A stretch of DNA of 64,000 bases, taken from the NCBI GenBank assembly GCA_035236585.1, contig CP141126.1:67619414-67683413 (forward strand). Direction: 5' to 3'. The stretch's first letter is position 1, and each line of letters begins with the position of its first letter. Position numbers and translations under genes: made by a program. Origin of the DNA: Warburgia ugandensis. Its lineage: Eukaryota; Streptophyta; Magnoliopsida; Canellales; Canellaceae. Positions 1-13,087 of this stretch are shown in pieces. The notes under the pieces were generated by a model that searched no databases, was not told where the DNA came from, and saw only the letters and a program-made list of their open reading frames with translations.

Positions 1-1039
1 TAATCAAATGCAAATCTGACACAAATTTTTAGTATAGCCGTAATTCTATCATACTCAACAAATTGAAAAGGAAAATCATGCATAACAACTACAAATGCTA
101 CTAACTCATGAAAAACTTTAAGATCTAACTTTTCAGAACTTAGTGACATACTCCCTTGACTTTGAGATAAAAGCAACTGCCCTATATCATGAGAGCAACT
201 CTACTGGCAAATCTTAAAATGATTTTTTAAATTACTTATACCAAATTTTCTATCACAAATACATATCGTAGAGCAATTCTTGCATTTACACCTTTACCTT
301 CCATCTTCTGATGCTAGAAGATGTTTTAAAAAATTCCAAACTAGAGACATCAGCTTCCTATGTTTTTTAACTCTGTTGATTTTGAAACTAACTCAACGTT
401 CTCCAAATTAGCAAGCTCATCATTGTCCTCATTGCCATGCACCAGAGTCAAATTATCAAATACATTATTGTAACCAACTTGTGCCTATATTTCAATTGAT
501 AAGCAAAATTTAGTTTACAGTAAACACCAATTACTTCATTAAAGGTCATACTAATAAGAATATTGAACAAGCACAGAAACATGGAATCAAACAAGAAAAA
601 ATCAAACTATATAAAGAATCACACAAACAAGAATCATAGGCGAATAAGCAAAGAAAAATGTATTACTTGAGTGAGGAATAAAGAGAGAAATAAAATGCTA
701 AAGAAAGAACAAATAAGAAACACAAACCTATGGTGCTATAGGTGTGCTCATTGTGTAAGAATTGTTGAAGATATCTAGGAAGAAAAACTTGTTAGGGCTT
801 CCACACAAAAGCTCTAAATCTATTCCTCTCACTTCGAGGTTATCCTCTGTTTCGGTGTTTTTTCTAAGGCTTCTGATTTCCAAAGTTACAACCCACGTGA
901 CATAAGGAGCCCTAGTTCCTTCTTTCCTTGCTCCTTCAGTCCTTCCTTCTTCTTCTTCTTCTCCATTTCTGCACTTTAGACTTTTGTATTGCATTTGATA
1001 AATTTGGATGTCCACAAAAAATGAAAAAGAAAACATACA
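1..1039. other. No recognised gene, AT-rich flank
   Basis: AT-rich sequence with no ORF that resembles a known protein. A 102-codon minus-strand ORF at 728-1036 has a short Glu run caused by a CTT/TTC-rich stretch near 940-970 and no recognisable domain. Treated as flanking or intron-like sequence. Confidence 0.5.
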
Positions 1040-1041
1040 AT

Positions 1042-1420
1042 AATATAAGATGGTTCAACAATAACCATCCCATATTATCACTAAATATAGGATGGTTAAC
1101 GTGAACCATCCTATATTATTACAAAATATAGGACGATTAAAGAATAGCGATCCTATTTTAATAATAAGTATAGGATGGTTATATAATAACCATCCTATAA
1201 TTTATGATAAGTATAGGACAATTCTCCATGAACCGTCCTTGTTTTTATTTGCAAAAAAATTGTCCCAACTCCAACTTGCTAATTGTTAACTTCACGGGGA
1301 GGTCTAGACTACAAGCCACCTCACTAATGAATGGACACAAATATAGGATAGTTACCAAGAACCGTCTTATATATTGTGATAAATATAGGATGGTATAAGG
1401 AACCATCCTATATTTGTTTC
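1042..1420. repeat. CACTA 5' subterminal repeat block 1
   Basis: At least six units pair a forward ATAGGATGGTT with an inverted AACCATCCTATA separated by 4-10 bases, for example at 1090-1120 and 1171-1200. Each pair can fold into a short hairpin. Variants GGATGG, GGACGG and GGACGA suggest CpG decay of GGACGGTT. Confidence 0.8.
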
Positions 1421-1424
1421 CCTT

Positions 1425-1545
1425 ACTTAAAAAAGTTGTCGGTTAGGTGGGTTGAACTCCAAACCTCACGTTAAGAAGCTGTTGTTGGGACCACTTAGCT
1501 ACACTTAGCTACACTTAGCTTAGGTCTTCAAGTCATACCATATCA
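1425..1545 (-). repeat. tRNA-like segment, copy 1
   Basis: Read on the minus strand, an A-box-like TAGCTAAGTGGTC is followed about 33 bases later by a B-box-like GGAGTTCAACCC. That is the spacing of a Pol III tRNA promoter. A TAGCTACACT decamer is repeated at its 5' side. It could be a decayed tRNA-derived SINE or a chance tRNA-like segment carried by the CACTA element. Confidence 0.5.
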
Positions 1546-1857
1546 AGTTTTTATTCATTATAACTACATTAAATTAGAACTTAGAATTTCAAAACTTAGA
1601 AGGATTGTCTCCCAATTCCAACAACAACTACAAGGATAAGAACTTATTACTTGTTAACGTCACGTGAGGTCTAAAGTGGACTTCACTGAAGCCAACTCAC
1701 TATCACTGACAATTTTTAAGAAAGGACACACAATATAGGACAGCTATTTCAGAACCTTCCTATACTTGGTTAAATATATAGGACGGTTATGAAATAACTA
1801 TTCTATATTTGTTAGATATATAGGATGATTTTTAAGAAACAGTCGTTTATGTTTTTG

Positions 1858-1968
1858 CCTTACTAAAAAGGTTGTCTATGAGGTGGCTTGAACTTCAGAC
1901 CTCATGATAACAAGTTGATGTTGGGACCACTTAGCTACACTTATCTTAGGTCGTTAAGTTGCAGCAGT
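1858..1968 (-). repeat. tRNA-like segment, copy 2
   Basis: A diverged copy of the 1425-1545 segment. On the minus strand it keeps TAGCTAAGTGGTCCC and an AAGTTCAAGCC B-box-like stretch, followed by the same GACAACCTTTTT sequence. Confidence 0.5.
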
Positions 1969-2344
1969 TTAAATTTTTATTCATTGTAGGTTTGTAATGA
2001 CATTAATGCTAAAAAGCAATCATATCAGTCATAGTGGGACTATGAGAGTATTCTTCATGAGAAAACCTTAAAAATCCTTCATCTTCAAGATCACTGAGGG
2101 CCTGAAGCTATTCCAGACCTTCCACTTCTAGGGCTCAGGCTTCCAATGAGCAGAGCAGTGGCAGCCAGCAGCAAGCTAGCAGTTCCCATTCATTCCTTCT
2201 CTGGTTCTCCCTCCTCGGGCTAACCGGCTCCATAGGTCTGCCTCCATGCTCATCAAACGTGTCACGTGTGGCAGCCGTGATCCATGAGAACATTCCAAAA
2301 AGGAAAAAAGATATAAGAAATAGCAAATAATTATTTTCCTTTCC

Positions 2345-2458
2345 TTTGCATAAAAATTTGTCAGGGAGGACGTTTGAAGTCCATGCCTCAACTTGACAAG
2401 TTGTAAAAGGGACCGCTTGGCTACACTTAGCTTAGGTCGTCAAGTCTTGCCAACTTAA
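2345..2458 (-). repeat. tRNA-like segment, copy 3
   Basis: A third diverged copy. On the minus strand it has TAGCCAAGCGGTCCC, very close to a tRNA-Leu/Ser D-arm, and a weaker B box (GACTTCAAACG). Confidence 0.45.
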
Positions 2459-3175
2459 ATTATTATTAACTTGACTTACTAGGATCAAACCAATCCTCAA
2501 AAATTACATGATTCCCAACTTTAAACTCTAAAGTACAAACATTTACTCACTTGTTAGCATGGATATTATATTCTTATTGCTTTAGCCAAGTACCCTTTAT
2601 GCTTTAAGCAATAAGGAACTACTATCAATTTCACTATGCACTACTGCACAGTGATACTTGGCCTTTAGGTGCTAACAATTATCAATTTTAGGTCTTATAT
2701 ATAAATAATGTCTCCACAAAAAGTTTATGATGAATATAACAATTATCAAATTTGGATCATTAGCGATAAGTTTGACTAGTTGACCTTGAGATATAAATAA
2801 TGTCTCTAAATCTATATTTTTGTCTGACTAAATTTATTTGTTTGTTATCATACTTTATAGTTTATAACTTAAGGTCAAACCGGTTTGGTAAGAAAAAACT
2901 TCAAGAGGAAAGCCAAATTTGAAATGTCTATCTAATCATATCTCTAAACATTAACTACATTGAGAGTTTGAGACTCCATCATGTATCAACATGTCCACTT
3001 TTGTCTTTAGCAATATATGAATATACTATATGTACAATTGTACATATATAGCCAACTACAAATGGAATTCCATGCCATTCATATTTCATAAATCTGCTCT
3101 AAATAATAGCAACATTAGCTAATTTGCATTCATAATTTGTTATTATAGAGAACATAGTAAAGAAATACTTAAGTT

Positions 3176-3525
3176 AAATATAGGATGGTTTATGAATAAC
3201 CATCCTATATTTAGAAAATATCTGTCCTATATACTCTATAAAATATAAGATGGGCATGGACCAACTGTCCTATACTTTTGATTATTGTAGGACGGTTATC
3301 AAATAATCGTTCTATATTATAAATCTTACATGTATTACTATATTGTAATGTATTATTGCTAATATAGGACAGTTATTTTAGAACTGTCCTATCATTAGTA
3401 TAAATACAGGCCCTTTTATAGATAATTGTCCTATATTTCATAATCATAGGATAGTTCTCATAGAATTATCCTATATTTGTTACATAATATAGGATGGTTC
3501 TCTTAGAACTATCTTATATTTCTTT
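3176..3525. repeat. CACTA 5' subterminal repeat block 2
   Basis: Further paired units such as ATATAGGATGGTT with AACCATCCTATAT at 3178-3213, plus GGACAGTT/AACTGTCC and GGACGGTT/AATCGTTC variants. The block ends just before TATATAAACCCC at about 3528, which could be the TATA region of the element's gene. Confidence 0.75.
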
Positions 3526-3536
3526 TCTATATAAAC
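3526..3536 (+). promoter_or_regulatory. Candidate TATA box of the CACTA gene
   Basis: CTATATAAACC lies about 130 bases before the candidate start codon at 3662 and directly after the subterminal repeats, where the promoter of such elements is expected. It is supported by motif and position only. Confidence 0.4.
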
Positions 3537-6246
3537 CCCTCTTCTGCCATTCACCCTACCAAAATTTCTCCAAAATCCAAAACCTCCCTCAACCAGAATA
3601 AAAACCCCTGACCAGAAGAAAAAGAAGAAGAAGGAGAGAGAGGGAGAGGGAGAGAGAAACTATGCTAGCAAGGAGAGAGAAGAATAAGGAGAAGGAGAGA
3701 GAGAGTGAGAGTGAGAGCGCAGGAGAAACCAATAGTGCAAACCTGCCTGGCTGTGCTACTGATACCTCAAGCAAGAAGAAGAATAAGACAAACAAAAGAA
3801 AAAGGATAAGAGGAAATGGAAGAAGGTATCATAACGACTCTTGGAATTTCTATGTCACCATTTTCTACCCTTATTTTTATTATGTAATAGGCTTATTACA
3901 ATACATCTAACAAGATAGGGTTAATATTAACAATATTTTTTAGTTATAGATCTTTTAAACTCATTCAACTCAATGTCTTTGCCTGCAACTGTGATCTACA
4001 TCTGCATGGAGTCTCTTACGTGATTGCAGCATCCAAATTGCTTGACATTATTAGCATGTCTATGAAAATAGAATACTACCTATTTGAAATTTAATGCTTG
4101 CTTTTTTTCATATTATCAAGAGAGGTCTGTAGTTGGAAACTTGGAAGATGGTATGAACAGGCTTACTATCAGTCTATCACATGACTCATACCTCATACCT
4201 CATGGAAACTTAGTGAGAAATTGAGAATCAAAATAGTAGTGTTCTCATGCAACTTTTAGATAACCCTAAATTAATGGGCATGGAATTGAGACCATCCCAA
4301 GATTCCCAACTAATGTTCAGTTCTTTGGCTTACTAACACCATTTTGAAATGTAACCTCTTTGATTTCTAACCTCAATTTAGTTAGAATTGTACCTATCTC
4401 ACATAGCTTTTAGATAACCCTAGATTAGTGAGCTGGTTTTCACCTTCACTTGTTTGTTGTTTGATTGAATTACCATTATTTCCTAATCTAATTGTAGTGT
4501 TTTCACTTATGAAGCAAACATGAACCATGAAGAATACGAACAAGAACAACATGAAGAACAATTGAGCACATGTACACTTGTCAAGATAAAGGCCAGAGGG
4601 CTAACAAAAAATGAAGCATATAAATAAAAGATCGTCAAAGGGAATAAAAGAGACTATACAATTCAATAGTAAAGGAAAGGCAATATGTGCTAGTATACAT
4701 TCTTATGCTAGTTTCATATATTTCATAGTTAGAAGTATGGTGCCAATCTTAGTGACTGATTGGAGACATGTCACCAATAGTCAAAGATGCAATATGGGAA
4801 ATGGTAAAGATATGTAAATTCTTCCTACATATAACATAATATGTCCCTGATATTGTTTTTATTTCAATAGACTAACCTACTTCTTCTTTTATTTTGTAGC
4901 CTGCCTTTGCTGTCTCTAATGAGTGCAAGAAGCAGGCATTATTGGGGGCCGATGAACAATGGAGGAAATGGAAGAGTGAGCTTGCAAGGAAGTACATACT
5001 TACAAATGTTAATGATCCTTCTAGCCTTAACATCATCCTTAAATTGTATTCCGGAGTCATTGACCACAAAGCATGGAATCAATTTGTACAATTTAGGCTC
5101 TCACCTAACTTTGAGGTAATTACAACTTGACCTAGCCATATTGTGATTCCTCTAATTATTAAAATTGATTGTATTTTGATTACATTACTTTGATGTCCAT
5201 GCAAAGTGTATAAATGGACAACTAGTGTGTGCAACTAATCATATGTAGCACCATATTTTTAGGATTGGCTACGCACAGTTAGAGAAAGAATAAGTATATG
5301 TGACAATTCATCTCTGTCTAAATGTAGTAGATTTTTATTTTGTTAACTCTGACTTAATGTCCCTCTTAACAGCAAAAGAATGCTGGGACAATGGAGCCTA
5401 TTGACCTTGCTCTTCTCTAAAAAATGGCACATTAAAAAGGGCATGACTCCTAAACCTTCACTAACGAAACAACTACAATAATTACATCATGAATTGTAAA
5501 TGGTTTTATACTTTTAAGTGTCTAGTATTGCCTCTACTTCCTACCTTTGTATCTCTTGGATTATATTACATATATGATATGGAGTTGATTATGGTATGAT
5601 AACTATATGTACTGAAAGTGTTGACCCAAGAAAGTGCAACCATAACTACATGGACTCTAAGTACCACTACTGCAAAGGGGGACATCCTGTATAGGGTTAT
5701 AGGCAATAAGGATGAGCACTCTGGCCAAGTAAGGGGCCAAGGTCGCTATGTCATTCCTTCCAAGTTCTTCCCTAAAAAAAAGACTCCTACATTAGAAGAA
5801 TTGGAACCATGGAAGGAGAAAACCTTGGTGGAGATATATAGTAAGGTCAAGAATGATTTGCATATGGACTTTTGTAGTCATAGAAGAAGTTCATTTCACG
5901 ATATTGTCCCTCAACCACCCCAATTTGACAATAGCTACACTTCTCCATCCAAAGAAGTGGTGGCAAAGAAAGTATTTGAAGGTGATTTCCCAATCAGTGA
6001 GGTATGTATATTGACATGTTTACATTTGCAATGTTAAATTATTTAGTAACCTTTTCATCACTAATTATTGTGTGTGTGTGTATATATATATATACACATA
6101 TACATATGTTATTTCTCAATTGCAGGTGGGTCAATGCATGTTGCAACTACAAACATCTGAGAACTATGTCGCTGTGGCAACACTGTACAAGGTTCATCCC
6201 ATGACTTCTAGCACTTTGCATAGCAAGTTGATGCTTCCACACACTA

Positions 6247-6267
6247 AGTGTGTGTGTGTGCGCGCGC

Positions 6268-6343
<76 letters not shown>
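6247..6343. repeat. (TG)n microsatellite in the CACTA ORF
   Basis: About 48 TG/CG dinucleotide units with a CG-rich start. The run stays open in the reading frame 6072-6518 and would encode alternating Cys-Val. It interrupts a conserved block of the transposon protein. Confidence 0.95.
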
Positions 6344-6347
<4 letters not shown>

Positions 6348-6707
6348 GCCGTCATTCAACTAGATGTCCCCCTTCCATTTTTGATACAAGAGGGTGATAT
6401 TCAAACTATTAAGGATGCAATTGGATATCATGTGGCTTGGCCAGAGAAATTTATCAAACCATTGATATGCAAGGTATGTATATGGTGTCATGGCATCATT
6501 TTCAGTTACATTTTTTAAGTCCTCTCCTAAATTGTTAATTGACTAATATTGTATATGACATGTAAGGTCACTAAAAGTAGCATAAGGTGCCATTGAGGCC
6601 AACCTCCTCGACAGCAAATTCTAGCGTAACACCATCCCAACCTTCCCAGTTATTTATATATACTTGTATAGTTGTACGATAAAATTTTATCTCTGTCTCT
6701 CTTCTTT

Positions 6708-6813
6708 TGTATGTATGTATGTATGTATGTATGTATGTATGTATGTATGTATGTATGTATGTATGTATGTATGTATGTATGTATGTATGTATGTATGTAT
6801 GTATGTATGTATG
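6708..6813. repeat. (TATG)n microsatellite
   Basis: About 26 TATG tetranucleotide units in an intron of the CACTA gene, just before the acceptor near 6851. Confidence 0.95.
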
Positions 6814-8029
6814 CATTACTAATTTTTGGAATGTTACAACTACAATGTAGGGATCAGGCGGAGGTTCCACCTAACATGCCTCCATTCATGAGGGGACTAT
6901 ACAAACTGGTCAATGAAGATAAGGAAATTAGCCTCATAAGGATAGAGGTGGGTGTGCTTGCGGATGACATGGTTGAGGTTTCACTCTTGAAGGAGGACCT
7001 CTTAACTATATGTAATATAGCTCAATTGGAATACAAGCACATCACCCTCTATATCGAGTATGTCATGTAATCGCTCTATTAAAAATCAAATGACCTTACT
7101 TGCTTTTTTAAGAAGAAGATAATTATTTGACATTAACCCAAATTACTAATGCAGGTCATTGCACGATAAGTTCCAAAGATTAGAGGTCAAGGATGTTTAC
7201 AAGTTCATTAACCCTGCTGTTGTCTTTCGATTGAAGCATTAGCCCATGAAGAAATAAATTGAAGATATCATACCTAGGCTCATGCATTGTGGGAAGGGGC
7301 AAGGTTTACTGATTCCCTGCAATAGTGGATAAGTTACAACATATGTTGCTAAATTATGTCATTTCAATTTCATACACATGAATATTTATATTAGTTAAGA
7401 TTTGAGATCTTACAATTGAATTATTATTTTTATAGGTCCCATTGGATGCTGCTAGCTTTGGATGTGCATGGTGGCCATACAATGTTTTTCAATTCTTGTG
7501 GAGCGCACATTCGAGAACACTTGACGAAAATTATTAACAAGTAAGTCTTTATTATTTTTTTCATTATAATATCTACTCACCTGATAAGTGATAACTATCA
7601 TATTGCTCATAATCTAATGCTTTTCAATTATATATGTGTAGTGCGTGGCATAAATAGGTTGAGCGGGAACATATTAACCACCTTGTAAAACTCAACTGGA
7701 AAAAGGTCAAGGTAAGGTTTACTAATTACTGGTTCTTTACTATAATTTAATACCTAAACTTATTTGACATGATATTTGAACCTTTTCTATTGGGTTTAGT
7801 GACATTGGTGTGCACTGCCCTAAACAAAAATCTGATTGGGAGTGTGGGGATTATGTTCTTAGATACAGGAGAACCCTCATTCACAATGGATTTACAATCT
7901 CACAATTGAGAAAGGTAAGATAATTACTAATCAATGTTACAATTTTGTATATTTCCTTACTGAATCAAAGATTACATGTCTAAACTAATTTATTTTATAT
8001 TTCTTCTGGGAAGACTTGGGAAGCAAGAG

Positions 8030-11000
8030 TGTAATATCCTCAATTTTAATCCTAAATTAGTGATAAAATAATTAAATTAAATTAAAATTTTTATGTATAG
8101 CATTTGGTTCTAGAAACTAGAAAGTACACATCGATAGAATTCTAACGCCATAAAGAATGCAGAAAACGGAGCTCAAATGAAAAAGTTATGAGCCGTTGAA
8201 GTTATAAGGGCATTTTAGTAAATTGGCAAAACCCGAAATAGAGGGGGCAGTTTTGATAGCAGCACTCCTTTCCACCTTACCTTATCAGATCTGACGATTT
8301 TGCAGGAGAAATCATCGGAGGGAGATGTATAAGGGAAGAGTTTCCCTTCCCCCTTTCCAGCATGATGTATATCTCCCTCAGTTGGCCTTAATCACCATAT
8401 TCTCCCTCATTTCCATCGAGTTTTTTCCTAAACCCTAGCTTCTGCAAAACCCAAGTTTTTCGGCGACTAGGGATCCGGCAACGTCAACGAGTGATTAGTC
8501 TTTTGAGGTAAGCCCCAACCCTAAAATTTTCCTAATTTCATGTGTGCATATGCATCAATAGAATGCATAGAAAGTCAAAAAAAATGATGGAAAAACATCA
8601 TTTTTCCTGGAACATGTACACACTACAATTGGAGCGTCAATAGGCGTATAAAACATCATTTAACCAAAGATCAAACTGTCCATTTAGGGCATAAGGAACC
8701 AGGAACAAGCCCTTTAAATTTGAAAGAGATCCAATGGCTGATGTTGCCAAAAATCATGAAAAATTGTAGCTATGGAAGTTTTAGGAACATAGGAAAAAAA
8801 TCGCATAAAAACCTTAGATTTTGGAAAAATCAAGTCAAAGGAATGGTAGAAATGAAAAATAAATCAAATTTTAGGCAAAATGGTGAAAAAATTGTGAAAT
8901 TTAGACGCTTGTAGGGTCACAGGCGACAACCGAACTCCAGTAGTCTTCCCCGATGCTGGTTTCCTCATTGCGCCGGTGTAACCCGGTGTAAACTGGGCGC
9001 CAGTGTAACCCGGTGTAAACTGGGGCCGCTTGTGTAACTTGGTGTAAACTGGGCGCTGGTGTAAATCGGTGCACCGTTCGACCCTCTATAAATTAATAAT
9101 ATTAATTTATGAAATATTTTTACAAAAAAAATGATTTTGAGAGCTATAGAGGTCCAAATCACGATCAAAAACATTCATTGTGATTGTCTTGATGACGCAA
9201 ACCTAGATTTAAATTAAAAGCTTACCATTGACCACTTTTAAATTAGTTAAATTATAAACTATTAATTAATAATTTAGATCCAGGAGATCAAACCCTAGAA
9301 CTTGAACAAATAGAAAATATATGATACTAAAGAAGGGAAAGTGGAGTAAATTAGATGTAATTACTCTATAAATTGATTTAGACCATTGGTCTAACTAAGA
9401 TCTTGGGAAATTGATGATCTAAGGATGATCTGACTGTCAAATTTAGGAATAAACATTAGATACACACACAAAACTAACAAATGAACATGAGATGAGACTA
9501 AAGTTAAGAACCAAATCATAATTAAGAATATTGAAGGATGATCCAATAGTTGGATCATCATAGATTCTCTTATGATGAAATAAATAACACAAAATAGCAT
9601 TAATGTACTGACAGGTACATCTAAACGTATAAGAGAAGGGGATTATACGTTCAAGTTGAGTGATCTCACATCAAGGTAGGTGATGACATTTAATGTTTCG
9701 TTTTGATTTTAAAACCTTGTATTATCATGGCATCATGATTGATTGTGATTTAAATTGCACTTATTATTAATCAATGATTTTGTGAGATTTAGAGTTTAAT
9801 GCTATAATCGATATTTGATTTCAATCATGTATTGAATGGATTATGACCGATGGTTTCATGAGATTGAGATTATCTACTTACTCACAATTAGAAAATTATC
9901 TTTCCTTATTGCATCACTGAAATTGATGAGTTTTCATGAGAAAGGAAAGTGGAGGCTTGGTGGCTGGTCCTTTTAGAGGCTAACCCTGGGATGAGAGGCA
10001 TGCTTGGGGATTGCAAGCCACGAGTGCTCTTGATTTTTGACATACGTGATTTTCGTGTTTTGAGTTTTATGACGGGTGCTCTCACCCGGTGGACGTCATG
10101 CTAGGAGGGAGAGGTTCGGCCACCCACCCTCTGAGATCTATGATGTAATATGATTGTGATATGATAGACACCTACCCGTAGATGGCTTTTGGTAGGGGTG
10201 GGTAACATGGATAGTCCACACTACTAGTCCAGGCCTTTCCATGGGGACAGACACTAAGTCTCACATTATGATGTCGACGGAGAGCGGCAGTAGTTGAGCC
10301 CCTGGAGGGTTGCCACTACAGCATGACTATCCATACTCTTATTCTGTATGCTTGCATGATGAGCATGGAGATGTGATTGTATGCCTGGGTGTGACAAGAC
10401 TCAGAGGTTGGATATGAGTACTCATGATCGGTGATACAAGTGTATGGGATGCTCATGGGACCCATGTACCTTAGGGTGCCCTGTTATTATTGTATACTCA
10501 TTTATATTGATCATATCATGTTTTAAATCCATGAGATGCATGTTTTATCAAACTTGATAATTTGATACTATGTTGGCATGAGTTATAATGATTTTATTTT
10601 TATAAATGATAGATCTTTTATTTTATCACCACTCTTATTCGTTTATTCCATCTTTATTACATTAATTACTATGTACCTACACAAGTAATAGCTTGCTGAG
10701 GCATTTCTTTGTTTGCAATGCCTTGATCTCGAGCGCGACAGCAGGAAGGGCAAGACCATTAAGAGACCATGATAGCAGTGGGAGATTTCCTTTACTTTGA
10801 CTCATAGACAGTGACATGAGTAAGTAAATGGACTACCACATGACTTTCTTTATGGACTGTATACTTTTATTTTATGGATTTGATTATGATGTTATACATA
10901 TGATGGACATTTAGGTGGGTTGTTATGATGGATAGACCCTGGGCCACATTATTATTGTGTTTTGGGATAATTATTGGTTGAAAAATAAAGGCGTCGATGA

Positions 11001-11227
11001 TTTTGAAGTTGGTTTAACATGTGTATTGTTTCATTTGTATTGCTGCGAAAATTTAATTATATTTTAAATTTATAATTGTGATGTTTTGGAAAAAGAAAAT
11101 AACACCCAGAGGTTTTCAATAAATGTTTTAATAAAATAATTAATATAAAGTTTTTAACATGGGATCCCGATTACGACTACAATGATTATTATTATTATAA
11201 AATGAAATAAAAAACCAAGGTGTTACA
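8030..11227 (+). repeat. 5' LTR of the 8030-18756 chromovirus
   Basis: 3198 bp from TGTAATATCC to TGTTACA, followed at once by the PBS. It matches 15704-18756 from position 8218 onward, with scattered mostly C/T and A/G differences. It contains a short tandem repeat near 8970-9075, a TATAAGG near 8331 and a conserved hairpin at 10696-10726. Confidence 0.9.
8970..9078. repeat. Short tandem repeats in the 5' LTR
   Basis: About four units of GTGTAACCCGGTGTAAACTGG with a variable spacer. The 3' LTR has a longer array at 16463-16590, which explains most of the length difference between the LTRs. Confidence 0.75.
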
Positions 11228-11229
11228 GT

Positions 11230-11243
11230 TGGTATCAGAGCCC
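11230..11243 (+). other. Primer binding site (tRNA-iMet)
   Basis: TGGTATCAGAGCCC starts two bases after the 5' LTR. It is the standard plant primer site complementary to initiator methionine tRNA. Confidence 0.9.
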
Positions 11244-11365
11244 AGTCTATTCCATCATAATCTTTACAAATGTCTATTTATTTGTGAGTAACAATCCATA
11301 AAATGTAATTGAAGGGGAACTAGGAGAGAAGAACTTACACTTAGTGGTATTTAAATCTTTGACAA

Positions 11366-12400
11366 ATGGCTCCTCGAAGAAGGACAAGGTCTACCCCTTC
11401 TACACTAGTTCCCCCACCTGATGAGTCCTCTGATCAAGGGGATCACAATGCCGAGTTGGTGAACAGGGTAATGTTAGGCTGATACCGCTCATACAGCAAC
11501 AAGTTAGGACTGCGATTCAGGTTGTGAACCATAACCCTGTCACACTGCCTCCATTGGCACCGATGGACTCATCTGTTCATTCCACCACCCCGTACAAGAA
11601 CCACCAGCACCTAAGACCACAGAGGGTGATGCTACTAGTGATCCAAATAAGTCAGATAAACTATTAGAAAGATTCCAAAAGATGGTGCCACCTTTCTATG
11701 GCGATGGTGATACTGAGGATGCGCAGCGATGGTATTCGAGGCAAAAAGGACATTTGACCCCATGAAGATTGCACCAGAGGATCAAGTCTGAGTAGCTGCC
11801 TACCTACTAAAGGGTGAGGTAGGCTTTTGGTGGCAAACCTTTACACTTTCCACCCCATGCATTACAATAATTGAAGAAAGAGTTTGCCACCTTGGAGCAA
11901 AGAGACATGATGGTTCAGTAGTACCTAAACTGATTTACCAAACTGAGAAGGTTTACCCCTACCGCACTTGCCTCAGATAAGGAGGCAATAGACAGATTTG
12001 TGGATGGACTGACACCCTGGTTGAGAGATCGGGTGATTACTTCCCGACCTACTACTGTGAGAGATGCAGCGAACATGGCATCCATGCTGGAGAAGAACTC
12101 TCTTAGGACTAGAGGGAGCACATACCAGCCCATTAAGGGCAAGAGGCCCTTTAATGCTATGCAGGCACATAGAGCACTAGGTTATCAGCCGCAGACCAAG
12201 CTTAAGAGAGACACAGAGAAGAAGAGATGCGACAGGTGCAAGGGTTGGTACCCTAGGCGAGGGTGCAATAGATTCGACAGACCACAGCAACAGAGGCAGC
12301 CCCAACTACAGCGACAACACCAGGAACCTTTCCAAAGATAGCCATACAAGTGTTTCAACTCTGGAGATGTAGGCCATTTCATTAAAGACGTCCTAAGGGG
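11366..12400 (+). pseudogene. Ty3/gypsy gag, broken
   Basis: ATG at 11366 begins MAPRRRTRST, a basic N-terminus. Gag-like stretches follow in shifting frames: GEVGFWWQTF, then FVDGLTPWLRDRVI from 11995. A zinc knuckle at about 12350 reads CFNSGDVGHF, so the second Cys of the CX2C pair is Ser and the last Cys is lost. Stops and frameshifts break the ORF. Confidence 0.75.
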
Positions 12401-12487
12401 CAGAGAGAGAGGCAGACCGAGATGGGTGCAAAGACTGCTACCGTACTGCGTAATCAGGGATGAGTATTTGTCATCACATCAAGACAG

Positions 12488-13087
12488 GTGCAGGCATCAC
12501 ACCAGGTCGTTGAAGGTACTCTTCTAGTCTATGACCGACATGCCAGGGTCCTCTTTGACACAAGGTCCACTCATTGTTTTATATCATGCATTTTTGCATC
12601 TTGCCTTGATGTTTGTGTGCATAAATTAGCATTTGGGTTAGATATTATGACACCTGTGGGAGAGACAGTAGAGACTACCGAGTCTCTTCAAGAGATACCC
12701 GTGGAGATATCAGGCATGAGGATGGACTCTAACTTTATTTTACTAGACATGGTTGACTATGATGTTATATTTGGGATGGATTGGTTAGCCAACTATTGGG
12801 CTACTGTAGACTGCCGAAAGAAGTGGGTCACTTTTCTTCTACCTGGGCAACCAGAAATAGTGTACCATGGTAGGAAAGGTCCATCAAGTACATGCATCAT
12901 TTCTACGATGAAGGCAGCACAATTTTATTCACGAGGGTGTAGATCATTCCTCGTGTATGTGACTGTTGAGGATAAGGAGCAACCACAGCTTGACGATATT
13001 GATGTTGTCCGTGAATTTGCTGATGTTTTCCCTGAGGAGTTACCAGGATTGCTGCCAGCAGGGAGATTGACTTTACCATTGACTTAG
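12488..13087 (+). pseudogene. Ty3/gypsy aspartic protease region, defective
   Basis: Retroviral-type aspartic protease fold: VLFDTRSTHCFIS at 12548-12586, then FILLDMVDYDVIFGMDWL. The catalytic DTG/DSG motif reads DTR at 12557-12565, which should abolish activity. The frame ends in a stop at 13085, where a frameshift separates it from reverse transcriptase. Confidence 0.85.

Larger units (their letters stand above)
1270..2060. repeat. Tandem duplication inside the CACTA 5' end
   Basis: Sequence from about 1275 (GTTAACTTCACGGGGAGG) through the subterminal units and a tRNA-like segment recurs diverged from about 1650 (GTTAACGTCACGTGAGG). This gives two or more units of roughly 400 bp. The second contains subterminal units at 1735-1850. 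Confidence 0.6.

Noticed and set aside
1079-1083. CACTA motif as the exact transposon terminus
   Set aside because: Subterminal units already occur to its left, and no matching TAGTG end with a 3-bp duplication was found.
6571-6870. 99-codon ORF rich in Tyr-Ile-His-Thr on the minus strand
   Set aside because: It is the translation of the (TATG)n microsatellite.
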